NCBI RefSeq assembly: GCF_029269265.1 | Contig: NZ_JARIXP010000002.1 | Location: forward strand, 352,444 to 416,443 | DNA: 64,000 bases | Direction of reading: 5' to 3' | DNA from: Rheinheimera sp. 1928-s | GTDB lineage: Bacteria > Pseudomonadota > Gammaproteobacteria > Enterobacterales > Alteromonadaceae | Part shown: in pieces, positions 55,966 through 62,153 of the stretch | Layout of the letters: each line of letters opens with the position of its first letter | Numbering within the stretch: position 1 is the first letter of the stretch | Position numbers and translations under genes: made by a program | The notes under the pieces: model-generated | Database searches by the model: none | What the model saw: only the letters and a program-made list of their open reading frames with translations | Told to the model about the DNA's origin: nothing

Positions 55966-56182
55966 TGTTATCCAGCCAGCGCTTAACGGTGGTCCAAACA
56001 ACCTTGATGTGTTTGTCTTTTAACCATCGTTGTAACTCAGCAGTTGTTGCGCCTTGGCGTTTAAGCTGCAACAGCTCGCCTTTATATCGATCAAGCCGCG
56101 ATCTCTTATACACTTTCTTTCTAAGGATCACGGTTTGAACCTTTAACCGTGCCAATTCAACTTCAGGATTAAAATCTGACAT
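55958..56182 (-). CDS. Small basic protein, possible DNA-binding partner of the integrase
   Basis: A 74-residue, highly basic protein. The N-terminal helix (ELARLKVQTVILRKKVYKRS) is followed by a predicted helix-turn-helix (LQLKRQGATTAELQRWL, then VVWTTVKRWLDNN). The gene overlaps the integrase by 8 bases, so the two are translated together. Likely roles are excisionase or accessory recombination factor; this is inferred from size, charge and position. Confidence 0.6.
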   Translation of the reverse strand: MSDFNPEVELARLKVQTVILRKKVYKRSRLDRYKGELLQLKRQGATTAELQRWLKDKHIKVVWTTVKRWLDNNG

Positions 56183-56701
56183 TGCTATCCACCTTTGCGA
56201 AGACTTGTAAGAACTAACTGACCGTAAAACGGTTCAGCGGCACTGAAGCCTATTCGCCCACGATGCTTCAAAAGAAGCAGGCCGGACTGATCGCGCCTAA
56301 GTTTGGAAATGCAAAAGGGAAAACGCAGCATTGAAAGCGTTGCTATAGGAAACTAAATAAACTCTCGCGGAGATGCGTATTGAAGGCAGCTTTAACAGCG
56401 CCTGTTTTGATGTTGGGCTTTTGCCCGATTGACAATAAAAGTCTACTGCGAACCAATTTAACTTTCAATCTGCAAATAACTTTCTGCGTCGAAAGCTCTT
56501 CCGCTCTCGCCAGCCGCTGGGTACAGGGCAATTCATTGCTTGTACCCAGCGGCTGGCGCAGCCAAAAAAGGTAGGCATTTGCTCGTGATGCCTATTTAAA
56601 TATCATTGGGTATGGATAGTAACCTTATTAGAGTAAGGCCTTTCGAGAGCTAGCCCAAAATATGCAAACAAGCATATCGGTAACTTTGAGCGAATTGGAG
56701 A
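56183..56701. other. Non-coding region with strong hairpins between integrase pair and cassettes
   Basis: About 520 bases. ACCGT-AAA-ACGGT lies at 56221-56233. A strong hairpin at 56508-56558 has 18-bp arms (56508-56525 and 56541-56558, core CCAGCCGCTGGGTACA) and a 15-base loop. Short ORFs on both strands cross this hairpin and have no ribosome binding site. It could hold the attachment site, an origin of transfer, or a remnant of another element. Confidence 0.5.
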
Positions 56702-56790
56702 CGTCAACAATTAAGCTAGTGAGCAGACAAAATCGCAGTTTTTGACTATACAGCGAACGAAGTGAACAATAGTTGAGCCAATTGTTATAC
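56702..56790 (-). repeat. attC-like cassette recombination site (cassette B)
   Basis: Read on the minus strand: R'' box GTATAAC (56790-56784), arms AACAATT...GCT and AGC..AATTGTT, R' box GTTGACG at the left end. It directly follows the stop of the gene at 56799. The 5' edge of the same cassette (GTTATAT at 57237-57231) complements the R'' box at six of seven positions. Confidence 0.6.
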
Positions 56791-56798
56791 GCAAACAT

Positions 56799-57215
56799 TC
56801 ATTTCTTGTCTTTTTGCATTTCAGCAATTTTCATCATTTGAGCTAAGCCCCCCATCATTTCGTTTGCTTTTTCAGGATTGGAGAACATTTGCTGCATGAA
56901 CTGCATGCCAAGCTGCTCGCCCATATCAACCTTTTTTGGTATTACGGTTTCGTTGATGATGTTTGTCATTGTGTTCATGAGTTGTCGCTGCGACTCAGAA
57001 ACAGTTCTTTCGATAACTTCTGCTTTTTTATCAATTTCAGCGAGAACCTCTTTTGTTCTCTCTTGATACTCCATCATTACTCGCTGCGTTTTTTCAAAAT
57101 TATCTCTAACTTCTTTCTCCGAGCTTTTAGCTGCCAGAATGGCGACGATGGCAAGTATTAGTGATGCAATGCTTGATAGAAATGAAATTACGTCGAAGAT
57201 ACTTAGATTATCCAT
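56799..57215 (-). CDS. Cassette gene: membrane-anchored coiled-coil protein, unknown function
   Basis: A 138-residue protein with one N-terminal membrane helix (FLSSIASLILAIVAILAA), a coiled coil at about residues 35-90 (EVRDNFEKTQRVMMEYQERT) and a Met-rich C-terminal part (MQFMQQMFSNPEKANEMMGG). The start follows AAAGGACAG. The gene fills a unit bounded on both sides by attC-like sites, the usual form of an integron cassette. No family recognised. Confidence 0.75.
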   Translation of the reverse strand: MDNLSIFDVISFLSSIASLILAIVAILAAKSSEKEVRDNFEKTQRVMMEYQERTKEVLAEIDKKAEVIERTVSESQRQLMNTMTNIINETVIPKKVDMGEQLGMQFMQQMFSNPEKANEMMGGLAQMMKIAEMQKDKK

Positions 57216-57230
57216 GAACTGTCCTTTGTA

Positions 57231-57300
57231 TATAACGCCCGCAGCACGGGGAAATTGTAGCGCAGCGGAAATCTCTCCCCAGAGCCTGCGCTTATTAGGC
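57231..57300 (-). repeat. attC-like cassette recombination site (cassette A)
   Basis: A 70-base site. R'' box region GCCTAAT (57300-57294), R' box GTTATAT (57237-57231). Arms CTGCG (57286-57290) with CGCAG (57240-57244) and TCCCC (57276-57280) with GGGGA (57248-57252) give an imperfect hairpin with unpaired bases, as in attC. It starts 3 bases after the stop of the gene at 57303. Confidence 0.7.
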
Positions 57301-57302
57301 TT

Positions 57303-57566
57303 TTAATCTTTAATATATTCACTTGGTCCTACAGAAAACGCAATCTTCTTATTCTGAAGATCGAATACAAAGCCATTTCCTGCAGAATCTAAAGCAACAT
57401 GCCTATATTCTGCAACAGGTTGACCTCTCACTGTGTCAATGATGCTATTAGGAAATTGTGAATCCACCAACTCGTAAACAAGGATATCCTTAACAACCAA
57501 TACTGGCTCCGCCTTAATACGGCAATAAAAATTATTGAGTTGTTTAGATTGAAAACTCGCAAACAT
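57303..57566 (-). CDS. Cassette gene: small protein of unknown function
   Basis: An 87-residue soluble protein (MFASFQSKQLNNFYCRIKAE), predicted mostly beta. The start follows GGAGAGATAG with good spacing. It lies between two attC-like sites and is therefore probably a cassette. No domain recognised. Confidence 0.7.
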   Translation of the reverse strand: MFASFQSKQLNNFYCRIKAEPVLVVKDILVYELVDSQFPNSIIDTVRGQPVAEYRHVALDSAGNGFVFDLQNKKIAFSVGPSEYIKD

Positions 57567-57594
57567 CTATCTCTCCTCTTTATAACTAATGCAG

Positions 57595-57695
57595 CCTTAA
57601 CTCCCGCACAAAGGGGCTATAGAGCTTGGCTATAATTAGTGAGGCACTAACCAAGCCAAGCTTTATTAGTCCATACGTTGATACGCTTGTTAGCC
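57595..57695 (-). repeat. attC-like cassette recombination site (cassette C)
   Basis: A 101-base site overlapping the stop codon of the gene at 57690. R'' box GGCTAAC (57695-57689); R' GTTAAGG (57601-57595) preceded by a GCCCCTTT..GCGGGA stretch like that ending Vibrio-type repeats. Inner palindrome arms: 57623-57631 with 57654-57662 (AGCTTGGCT/AGCCAAGCT) and 57636-57641 with 57645-57650 (TTAGTG/CACTAA). The 5' edge of the cassette (GTTAGCC, 58084-58078) is the exact reverse complement of R''. Confidence 0.75.
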
Positions 57696-58046
57696 GCCGA
57701 ATTTACTCATGACCTTCTTAGCCGCTTTTTGAAAACCTTGTGCTACCGCAGGAAGGAAACCAGTGCTAAAGCCAATGAGAGATGAATAAAATATTAATTT
57801 TGGACCACTGATTTCACCAGCAACAACACTATCCATGAACCAAAAAGAAAACATAAAAGCGACCAATATACCAAATGTTACTCGTGCCCCCATGTACATT
57901 TTTCTTTTATGCTTCTCAACCATTTCTTTAGCTTCATCAACGGTAGGGATTTTTTCAAAACTACTGTAGGCGACCCACATAAAGGAAGCTAAACCACCTA
58001 AAGCACCACCCAAAATTGAAAAGATAATAACTTTACTTTCATCCAT
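57690..58046 (-). CDS. Cassette gene: small multi-pass membrane protein, unknown function
   Basis: A 118-residue protein with three predicted membrane helices (residues about 5-27, 52-72 and 83-104) and a basic tail (FQKAAKKVMSKFGG). Its stop codon TAA is part of the R'' box of the following attC-like site, a common feature of cassettes. No family recognised. Confidence 0.75.
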   Translation of the reverse strand: MDESKVIIFSILGGALGGLASFMWVAYSSFEKIPTVDEAKEMVEKHKRKMYMGARVTFGILVAFMFSFWFMDSVVAGEISGPKLIFYSSLIGFSTGFLPAVAQGFQKAAKKVMSKFGG

Positions 58047-58077
58047 TTATAACAATTACTCCAATTTTCATCTGTAC

Positions 58078-58234
58078 GGCTAACATTTGTATATTGTACC
58101 AGCACGATCCATGTGGTTTTACCAGATGAGCAGTCGACATTAACTTATTGATAAATAATTAATTCCAAACGACTACTCTCAGCTCCAGCCAAAAGCTTGC
58201 TGGCACATTATTACCTTTGCCTAGCTTGTTAGTT
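58078..58234 (-). repeat. Long attC-like site (cassette D)
   Basis: A 157-base site. R'' AACTAAC (58234-58228), R' GTTAGCC (58084-58078). The inner arms are long: 58198-58214 (TGCTGGCACATTATTAC) pairs with 58089-58104 (GTATATTGTACCAGCA) with two or three mismatches. The size is at the long end for attC. I could not find the 5' edge of its own cassette. Confidence 0.55.
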
Positions 58235-58249
58235 TTAGGTTGGTCCAAC

Positions 58250-58471
58250 CTAAGTTTCTAAATTAGAATGTTTTTCCTTATTCAGCAACAAATAAATGTG
58301 CCTGTTGATTTGCTCAAAGCGTGCTTGCTCTAAGGTTAAAGCAAATAACACCGAGTATTCGTCTAGATGTACAACCAGTATCAGCTTTCGGCACCAAGCA
58401 GATTTCCATCTGGCGAAAGATGCGTTTTGGGTATGCAAAAAATAGAAGCAAGCAAAAGTGTTTAATAAAAC
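58250..58471 (-). CDS. Doubtful small ORF before attC-like site D
   Basis: An open frame that ends at 58250, 16 bases before the R'' box of site D, and overlaps the XRE gene if its first ATG (58555) is used. A later non-ATG start near 58468 would avoid the overlap and give about 70 residues (ending LNKEKHSNLET). No ribosome binding site or family was seen. A palindrome TTAGGTTGG/CCAACCTAA (58235-58253) covers its stop. It may be a cassette gene or chance. Confidence 0.3.
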   Translation of the reverse strand, partial: VLLNTFACFYFLHTQNASFARWKSAWCRKLILVVHLDEYSVLFALTLEQARFEQINRHIYLLLNKEKHSNLET

Positions 58472-58472
58472 A

Positions 58473-58736
58473 CTAATCAACCCAAAGCAAAATCTGCTCC
58501 GCAAGCTCGTCTTCAAGGCAATATAGAAAGGCCGTTGGCACTTCAAGTACTTCACTCAGGGCAATAACGGTTTTGAAATCAGGGGAGTGAACACCACGTT
58601 CGTATTGGTTCATTCTCGCAGACGCCACAAATTGATCCATCCCAGCCAGAATACCAAGCTGCTTTTGGGATAAACCTTTGCGTGTTCTCGCCTGCTTTAA
58701 CCGTTTAGGAAACGGTGAACCATCATTGATGTTCAA
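58473..58736 (-). CDS. XRE-family HTH repressor
   Basis: An 87-residue phage/plasmid-type repressor with a clear helix-turn-helix (LKQARTRKGLSQKQLGILAG, then MNQYERGVHSPDFKTVIALS; residues about 13-65) and a short C-terminus. The only suitable start is TTG 58736 and there is no clear ribosome binding site, so it may be translated from a leaderless or weak start. It is divergent from the next gene, with two matching operators between them. Confidence 0.85.
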   Translation of the reverse strand: MNINDGSPFPKRLKQARTRKGLSQKQLGILAGMDQFVASARMNQYERGVHSPDFKTVIALSEVLEVPTAFLYCLEDELAEQILLWVD

Positions 58737-58759
58737 ATTTTGTGAGACATTGACTATTG

Positions 58760-58812
58760 AAAGCTAAGATTTTCTTAGCTTTAATAGATTCCAGATACTA
58801 AGGACTTCTTAG
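58760..58812. promoter_or_regulatory. Two operators for the XRE repressor
   Basis: CTAAG-N5-CTTAG occurs twice, at 58764-58778 (within a longer perfect palindrome 58760-58782, AAAGCTAAGA/TCTTAGCTTT) and 58798-58812. Centres are 34 bp apart. They lie between divergent genes and probably bind the XRE repressor. Confidence 0.75.
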
Positions 58813-58852
58813 CTTTCAACCTTCGGGTTCCATCAATGAATTGGGTATCACT

Positions 58853-59065
58853 ATGCTTGGAAAAATACTAAAAGTGACGGGGCGGGTTACAGTGGCAGTT
58901 GTGGGTGCGCTGCTGTCCCCTGATGATGAAAATGACAAACACAAAAAGCAGTTAGATATGCTTAACGATGGCATGGGTAATGTTATTGCTGACGGCGAAG
59001 AGATGACAATGCAAGAAGCTAAAGTTGCTCAGGCGCGTGGTGAACTTTACGATACTTACTATTAA
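58853..59065 (+). CDS. Small protein of unknown function, divergent from XRE repressor
   Basis: A 70-residue protein (MLGKILKVTGRVTVAVVGAL, then an acidic region). The N-terminal 20 residues are hydrophobic and amphipathic; the rest is charged, ending in YDTYY. Start at ATG 58853; a TTG four codons earlier is possible. No family recognised. It is likely controlled by the XRE repressor and followed by a palindrome. Confidence 0.6.
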   Translation: MLGKILKVTGRVTVAVVGALLSPDDENDKHKKQLDMLNDGMGNVIADGEEMTMQEAKVAQARGELYDTYY

Positions 59066-59066
59066 A

Positions 59067-59084
59067 AATTTGGCATGCCAAATT
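59067..59084. repeat. 18-base perfect palindrome, copy 1
   Basis: AATTTGGCATGCCAAATT, perfectly symmetrical, one base after the preceding stop. A second, longer copy is at 59546-59567; the pair flanks one gene. Confidence 0.9.
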
Positions 59085-59131
59085 CCCTGGTAAGGTGTGG
59101 AATATAAAGCGGCTGTATCGTTGGAGAAAAA

Positions 59132-59509
59132 ATGAGCCCTGAAGACCTGTGTCGAAACGCCGAACTAAGACCATTTATTCCGGCAGTTAAAGAGTTGCAG
59201 AACCGTATGGCTGGCATCGAACAGCATCAACTGCATTTTGGCTTAGAGCTTGCCGATGCTTACCAAACAGAAGAACAACTATTCCATGATCTGCTCACAC
59301 AAGAAATTTTTACGCTTCAGGTGAATAACGAACGTAATGAGTATTGGGACATTCTGACAGAGCCATTTAATAGGTTTATGGCTCGAAGCACCGATCTTAC
59401 TTTTGCAGCGAAGCACAATACACCTCAGCGGTTGCAAGCTATTTGCCAGTGGCTGATCCAGCTATGTGACTGGAGCCAATCTGGCTTTTCAAATATTACT
59501 CGCCACTAA
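59132..59509 (+). CDS. Protein of unknown function between paired palindromes
   Basis: A 125-residue, mostly helical acidic protein (MSPEDLCRNAELRPFIPAVK; HFGLELADAYQTEEQLFHDL). The start follows GGAGAAAA. No family recognised. It lies between two copies of TTTGGCATGCCAAA. Confidence 0.7.
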   Translation: MSPEDLCRNAELRPFIPAVKELQNRMAGIEQHQLHFGLELADAYQTEEQLFHDLLTQEIFTLQVNNERNEYWDILTEPFNRFMARSTDLTFAAKHNTPQRLQAICQWLIQLCDWSQSGFSNITRH

Positions 59510-59545
59510 GCCTCAATCGTTAACTTTTGAAGACAAATTCATAGG

Positions 59546-59567
59546 AAAATTTGGCATGCCAAATTTT
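59546..59567. repeat. 22-base perfect palindrome, copy 2
   Basis: AAAATTTGGCATGCCAAATTTT followed by further T, so it may end transcription as well as bind a dimeric protein. Confidence 0.9.
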
Positions 59568-59702
59568 TTCTCAGCCTTAACCACAGATTTGTACCTGTTA
59601 ATCTAAAAACCTCGGCAAAACTCACCCTACCTTTTTTGAGATTTTTCTTAAAATATATGAAGAATGGGTAAGCACTGATATCGTCCAGTAAGAGAAGTGC
59701 TT

Positions 59703-59900
59703 ATGAAACCATTGTTCTATCGAATCGAAGAAATCGCAGCGTTGCTGCATGTATCAAAACAAACGCTGTACAACCATATCAACCACAACAAAAAATCAGC
59801 TGATCGCTACCCTATTCCACCTTACATCCGAATTAATGGCCGCTTGCTGTTTTCTGTCTCAGAGTTTGAAGCTTGGGTTAAAGCCCAGCCTCGAAATTGA
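59703..59900 (+). CDS. AlpA-like HTH regulator
   Basis: A 65-residue MerR/AlpA-type winged-helix protein (MKPLFYRIEEIAALLHVSKQ, TLYNHINHNKK, IPPYIRINGRLLF, VSEFEAWVKAQ). I start at ATG 59703; a GTG two codons before is possible. AlpA proteins regulate integrase or replication genes of P4-like satellites and integrative elements. It precedes the replication initiator by 15 bases, so the two are probably co-transcribed. Confidence 0.8.
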   Translation: MKPLFYRIEEIAALLHVSKQTLYNHINHNKKSADRYPIPPYIRINGRLLFSVSEFEAWVKAQPRN

Positions 59901-59915
59901 TACAGATAGCACCCG

Positions 59916-60737
59916 ATGCATGATGCCGTTTTTAAGTGCGATCTGAGCGCGCCGTACAAGCTGAAATCTGATGTATTTTCGCTGATACTGCCTATTTTTG
60001 CCCTAGATGGAAAAGCTACTAATGAAGCAATTATTTATTATAAGGGACTGTATTTAGAGATAAATCCTATAAATGAAGCCATAGGCAGAGCCACTATCAA
60101 GGACAAAGCAATTCTGGTTTTTTGTCTAAGCCAGCTCATGGTGAAACTCAATAACTCGTATGAAACAGGCAATATCGCATCATTTACCGCATACGACTTT
60201 TTAACCACCATAGGCAAAGGCACAACAGGTAAAGACTATAAAGACCTTGAAAAGTCGCTGCAGAGACTTAACAACACCCGTATCACCACGAATTTGACAG
60301 TGAAAGGGATAAGTCTGCCTAAAGGGGCTCAGCTTATCGCAGGATACCGATATAACAAAACAACAGCAGCCAACTATATCGAAGTAATACTGCCTGAATG
60401 GCTAATCGAATGCGCGCATAAAGGCATAGTACTGGATTTGCATAGCACCTACTTTGAAATGTCTCGACCTTTGCATCGCAGAATTTACGAAATCTGCCGA
60501 CAAAAATATGGGGGGCACAAACTGAAAGGGAAGATCTCTATCAGTAATCTGCATACATTAGTTGGTAGTGACAGTTCAGTGGCTAAATTCCGTTGTGACA
60601 TCCGAAAACTAACACAAACATCGGACATACCAGGCTTCACCTTAACTCTTCAAAAATCTCTTCTTCACATCAACAAAACTTTGCAAAAACCAGAACAGCC
60701 CACTGCTAGCAGCATTACGAATGCAGCTCAAAGCTAG
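59916..60737 (+). CDS. Plasmid-type replication initiator (RPA/RepA family)
   Basis: A 273-residue protein resembling the replication initiator protein A family: LPIFALDGKATNEAIIYYKG, then LVFCLSQLMVKLNNSYETG, YDFLTTIGKGTTGKDYKDLE KSL-type winged-helix segments and PLHRRIYEICRQKYG (about residue 185). Such proteins bind iterons and open the origin of theta-replicating plasmids. Three iteron-like repeats follow the gene. It indicates that the island can replicate or derives from a plasmid or satellite. Confidence 0.8.
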   Translation: MHDAVFKCDLSAPYKLKSDVFSLILPIFALDGKATNEAIIYYKGLYLEINPINEAIGRATIKDKAILVFCLSQLMVKLNNSYETGNIASFTAYDFLTTIGKGTTGKDYKDLEKSLQRLNNTRITTNLTVKGISLPKGAQLIAGYRYNKTTAANYIEVILPEWLIECAHKGIVLDLHSTYFEMSRPLHRRIYEICRQKYGGHKLKGKISISNLHTLVGSDSSVAKFRCDIRKLTQTSDIPGFTLTLQKSLLHINKTLQKPEQPTASSITNAAQS

Positions 60738-60772
60738 CTATGTATAGCCTGTGGGGAAGCTGTAAAAACCAT

Positions 60773-60828
60773 CGTACTTTTAGGAGTGGATAGCCACGTA
60801 CTTTTGGTAAAATTTGTCGTACTTTTGG
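60773..60828 (+). repeat. Iteron-like direct repeats, probable replication origin
   Basis: CGTACTTTT(A/G)G occurs three times: 60773, 60797 and 60818, spaced 24 and 21 bases, close to two helical turns. They follow the initiator gene directly, the usual place for initiator-binding iterons. An AT-rich stretch follows. Confidence 0.65.
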
Positions 60829-61277
60829 AAATCCATATTCTGTGAATACGAAGAAAAATTTGCCTCCAAAGGCTTACATTGCAAGACCTGTCGTCGCAGA
60901 CCGATTACAGAAACATGACTCTGTAACTCTTTATCACTAAAAAGAAAAATAACTTATTATTGATGCCCCAGAATCAGGGTTTTGCAATGTTTGCCACATC
61001 GACAAATATTCAAGCAGCTACATTCAACGACTGCTTAGTGCCAAAAGCAGACATTTCTAATCTTTCCCAAACTTTGAGCTCGGTAAAAATATCCTGTCAG
61101 CATTTGGATGTTGCCTGCGCTTGTGAGACGGATTGATCCGTATTTGTAGCAAACCTAAATACCATTTGTACCTAAATGGTATTGTAAGATTTAGAGAAGC
61201 GATGTAGTGTTCCATACAATAAATTTATAATTGAGGAGAGGTTCGTATTTAAATACAGATCTTTCCGCTGAATAAGC
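60829..61277. other. Non-coding region between origin and cassette array
   Basis: About 450 AT-rich bases with no ORF supported by a ribosome binding site. A perfect 10-bp inverted repeat AATACCATTT / AAATGGTATT lies at 61158-61183. A TATAAT-like box at 61226-61231 with GAGGAGAGG shortly after may be a promoter for the FRG gene. I found no integron integrase and no clear attI. Confidence 0.4.
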
Positions 61278-61284
61278 GTTACAG
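61278..61284 (+). other. 5' edge of the FRG cassette (GTTACAG)
   Basis: GTTACAG at 61278-61284, ten bases before the FRG start, is the exact reverse complement of the R'' box CTGTAAC at the end of the FRG gene (62101-62107). This pairing is expected when a circular cassette has inserted at G^TT. The stretch just before it (CCGCTGAATAAGC) resembles an L' box, but no matching R'' was found upstream. Confidence 0.6.
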
Positions 61285-61293
61285 CTAGGATGT

Positions 61294-62106
61294 ATGATGC
61301 AAAGCAAGACGATAACAAGCTGGAGTGATTTTGATCGAATCGTCAGTAAAAAACACTTTCGCAAATGGATTTTTAGAGGCCAGTCTTCGTCTGATTGGGC
61401 TCTTGAGAGTTCATTGCATCGTGCATTTAAAGAAGCTCAGTCAATACATAAACTAAGTAGGGGAAAAGAGAAAAATCTGAACCGGGTTGAGCATGAAAAG
61501 GTGATGATAGATCGTTTCAAGTGTAACGCTCACTTGTACCTAGATCATCTTCCACAGGCTGAAGATCTCCTAAGTTGGCTCTCCCTGATGCAACATCATG
61601 GGGCTCCTACCAGATTGTTAGATTTTTCGTTTTCTCCCTATGTTGCATTGTTCTTTGCGTTAGAGTCCGGCGAAGACGATGCTGCAGTCTATTGTATAAA
61701 TCATGATGCTATTCGAAATGATGACGATAAATATTTCGGGGAAAATAGACTCGAAGTGTATTCTAAGATACTTGACCCTGTAAATGGAAAATCTGACCCA
61801 TATCTTTTCGCATTTGAGCCTACGTTTTCTAATCAACGCTTACTATCTCAGCAAGGCCTATTTGTTGCGACAAACACGCTCGATATAAGTCATGGAAAAA
61901 TATTGAATGACTATGCCATTAAAGATACTGATGTAATTAAAATTATAATACCAGCCAAGCAAAGGTTTGAAGGGCTTCGAAAGTTAAATAAAATGAACAT
62001 AAATTCCTCAAATATATATCCAGGATTGGATGGTTTTTGCAAGAGTATGCTAAGACAACCAGTTTTTGGTCTGGAATGGCAGCGAAGAATCGGCAATGAG
62101 CTGTAA
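61294..62106 (+). CDS. FRG-domain protein, probable anti-phage cassette gene
   Basis: A 270-residue protein. The FRG domain is evident: KWIFRGQSSSDWALESSLHR (about residue 25, the F/Y-R-G motif), QHHGAPTRLLDFSFSPYVALFFAL (about residues 105-128) and a C-terminal IIIPAKQRFEGLRKLNKMNI. FRG proteins recur in defence islands; the fold and biochemical role are still poorly known. The stop TAA lies within the R'' box of an attC-like site, and the 5' edge matches it exactly, so this is most likely an integron cassette. The low GC content fits transfer. Confidence 0.85.
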   Translation: MMQSKTITSWSDFDRIVSKKHFRKWIFRGQSSSDWALESSLHRAFKEAQSIHKLSRGKEKNLNRVEHEKVMIDRFKCNAHLYLDHLPQAEDLLSWLSLMQHHGAPTRLLDFSFSPYVALFFALESGEDDAAVYCINHDAIRNDDDKYFGENRLEVYSKILDPVNGKSDPYLFAFEPTFSNQRLLSQQGLFVATNTLDISHGKILNDYAIKDTDVIKIIIPAKQRFEGLRKLNKMNINSSNIYPGLDGFCKSMLRQPVFGLEWQRRIGNEL

Positions 62107-62148
62107 CAAAGCATTGCAGCGTACAAGCCACTGAATGCGGCGTTAGAG
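62101..62148 (+). repeat. Short attC-like site (FRG cassette)
   Basis: A 48-base site: R'' CTGTAAC (62101-62107), spacer AA, arm GCATTGCAG pairing with CTGAATGC with one extrahelical G, R' GTTAGAG (62142-62148). Compact length, spacing and the bulged base are characteristic of attC. Its R' box marks the start of the next cassette. Confidence 0.75.
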
Positions 62149-62153
62149 TTTAT

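Noticed and set aside
55084-56182. The tyrosine recombinase as the integron integrase of the nearby cassettes
   Set aside because: The IntI-specific extra patch is not present, the cassettes point toward it rather than away, and a tail-end attC lies on its side.
56343-56574. Short ORFs on both strands in the gap before the cassettes
   Set aside because: They cross the 18-bp hairpin, overlap each other on opposite strands and lack ribosome binding sites.
58250-58555. Full 101-residue ORF overlapping the XRE gene
   Set aside because: The first ATG lies 83 bases inside the XRE gene without a ribosome binding site; only a shortened doubtful frame is kept.
61150-61277. attI site before the FRG cassette
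   Set aside because: Only an L'-like stretch is visible, with no integrase gene and no paired boxes, so I record just the cassette edge.
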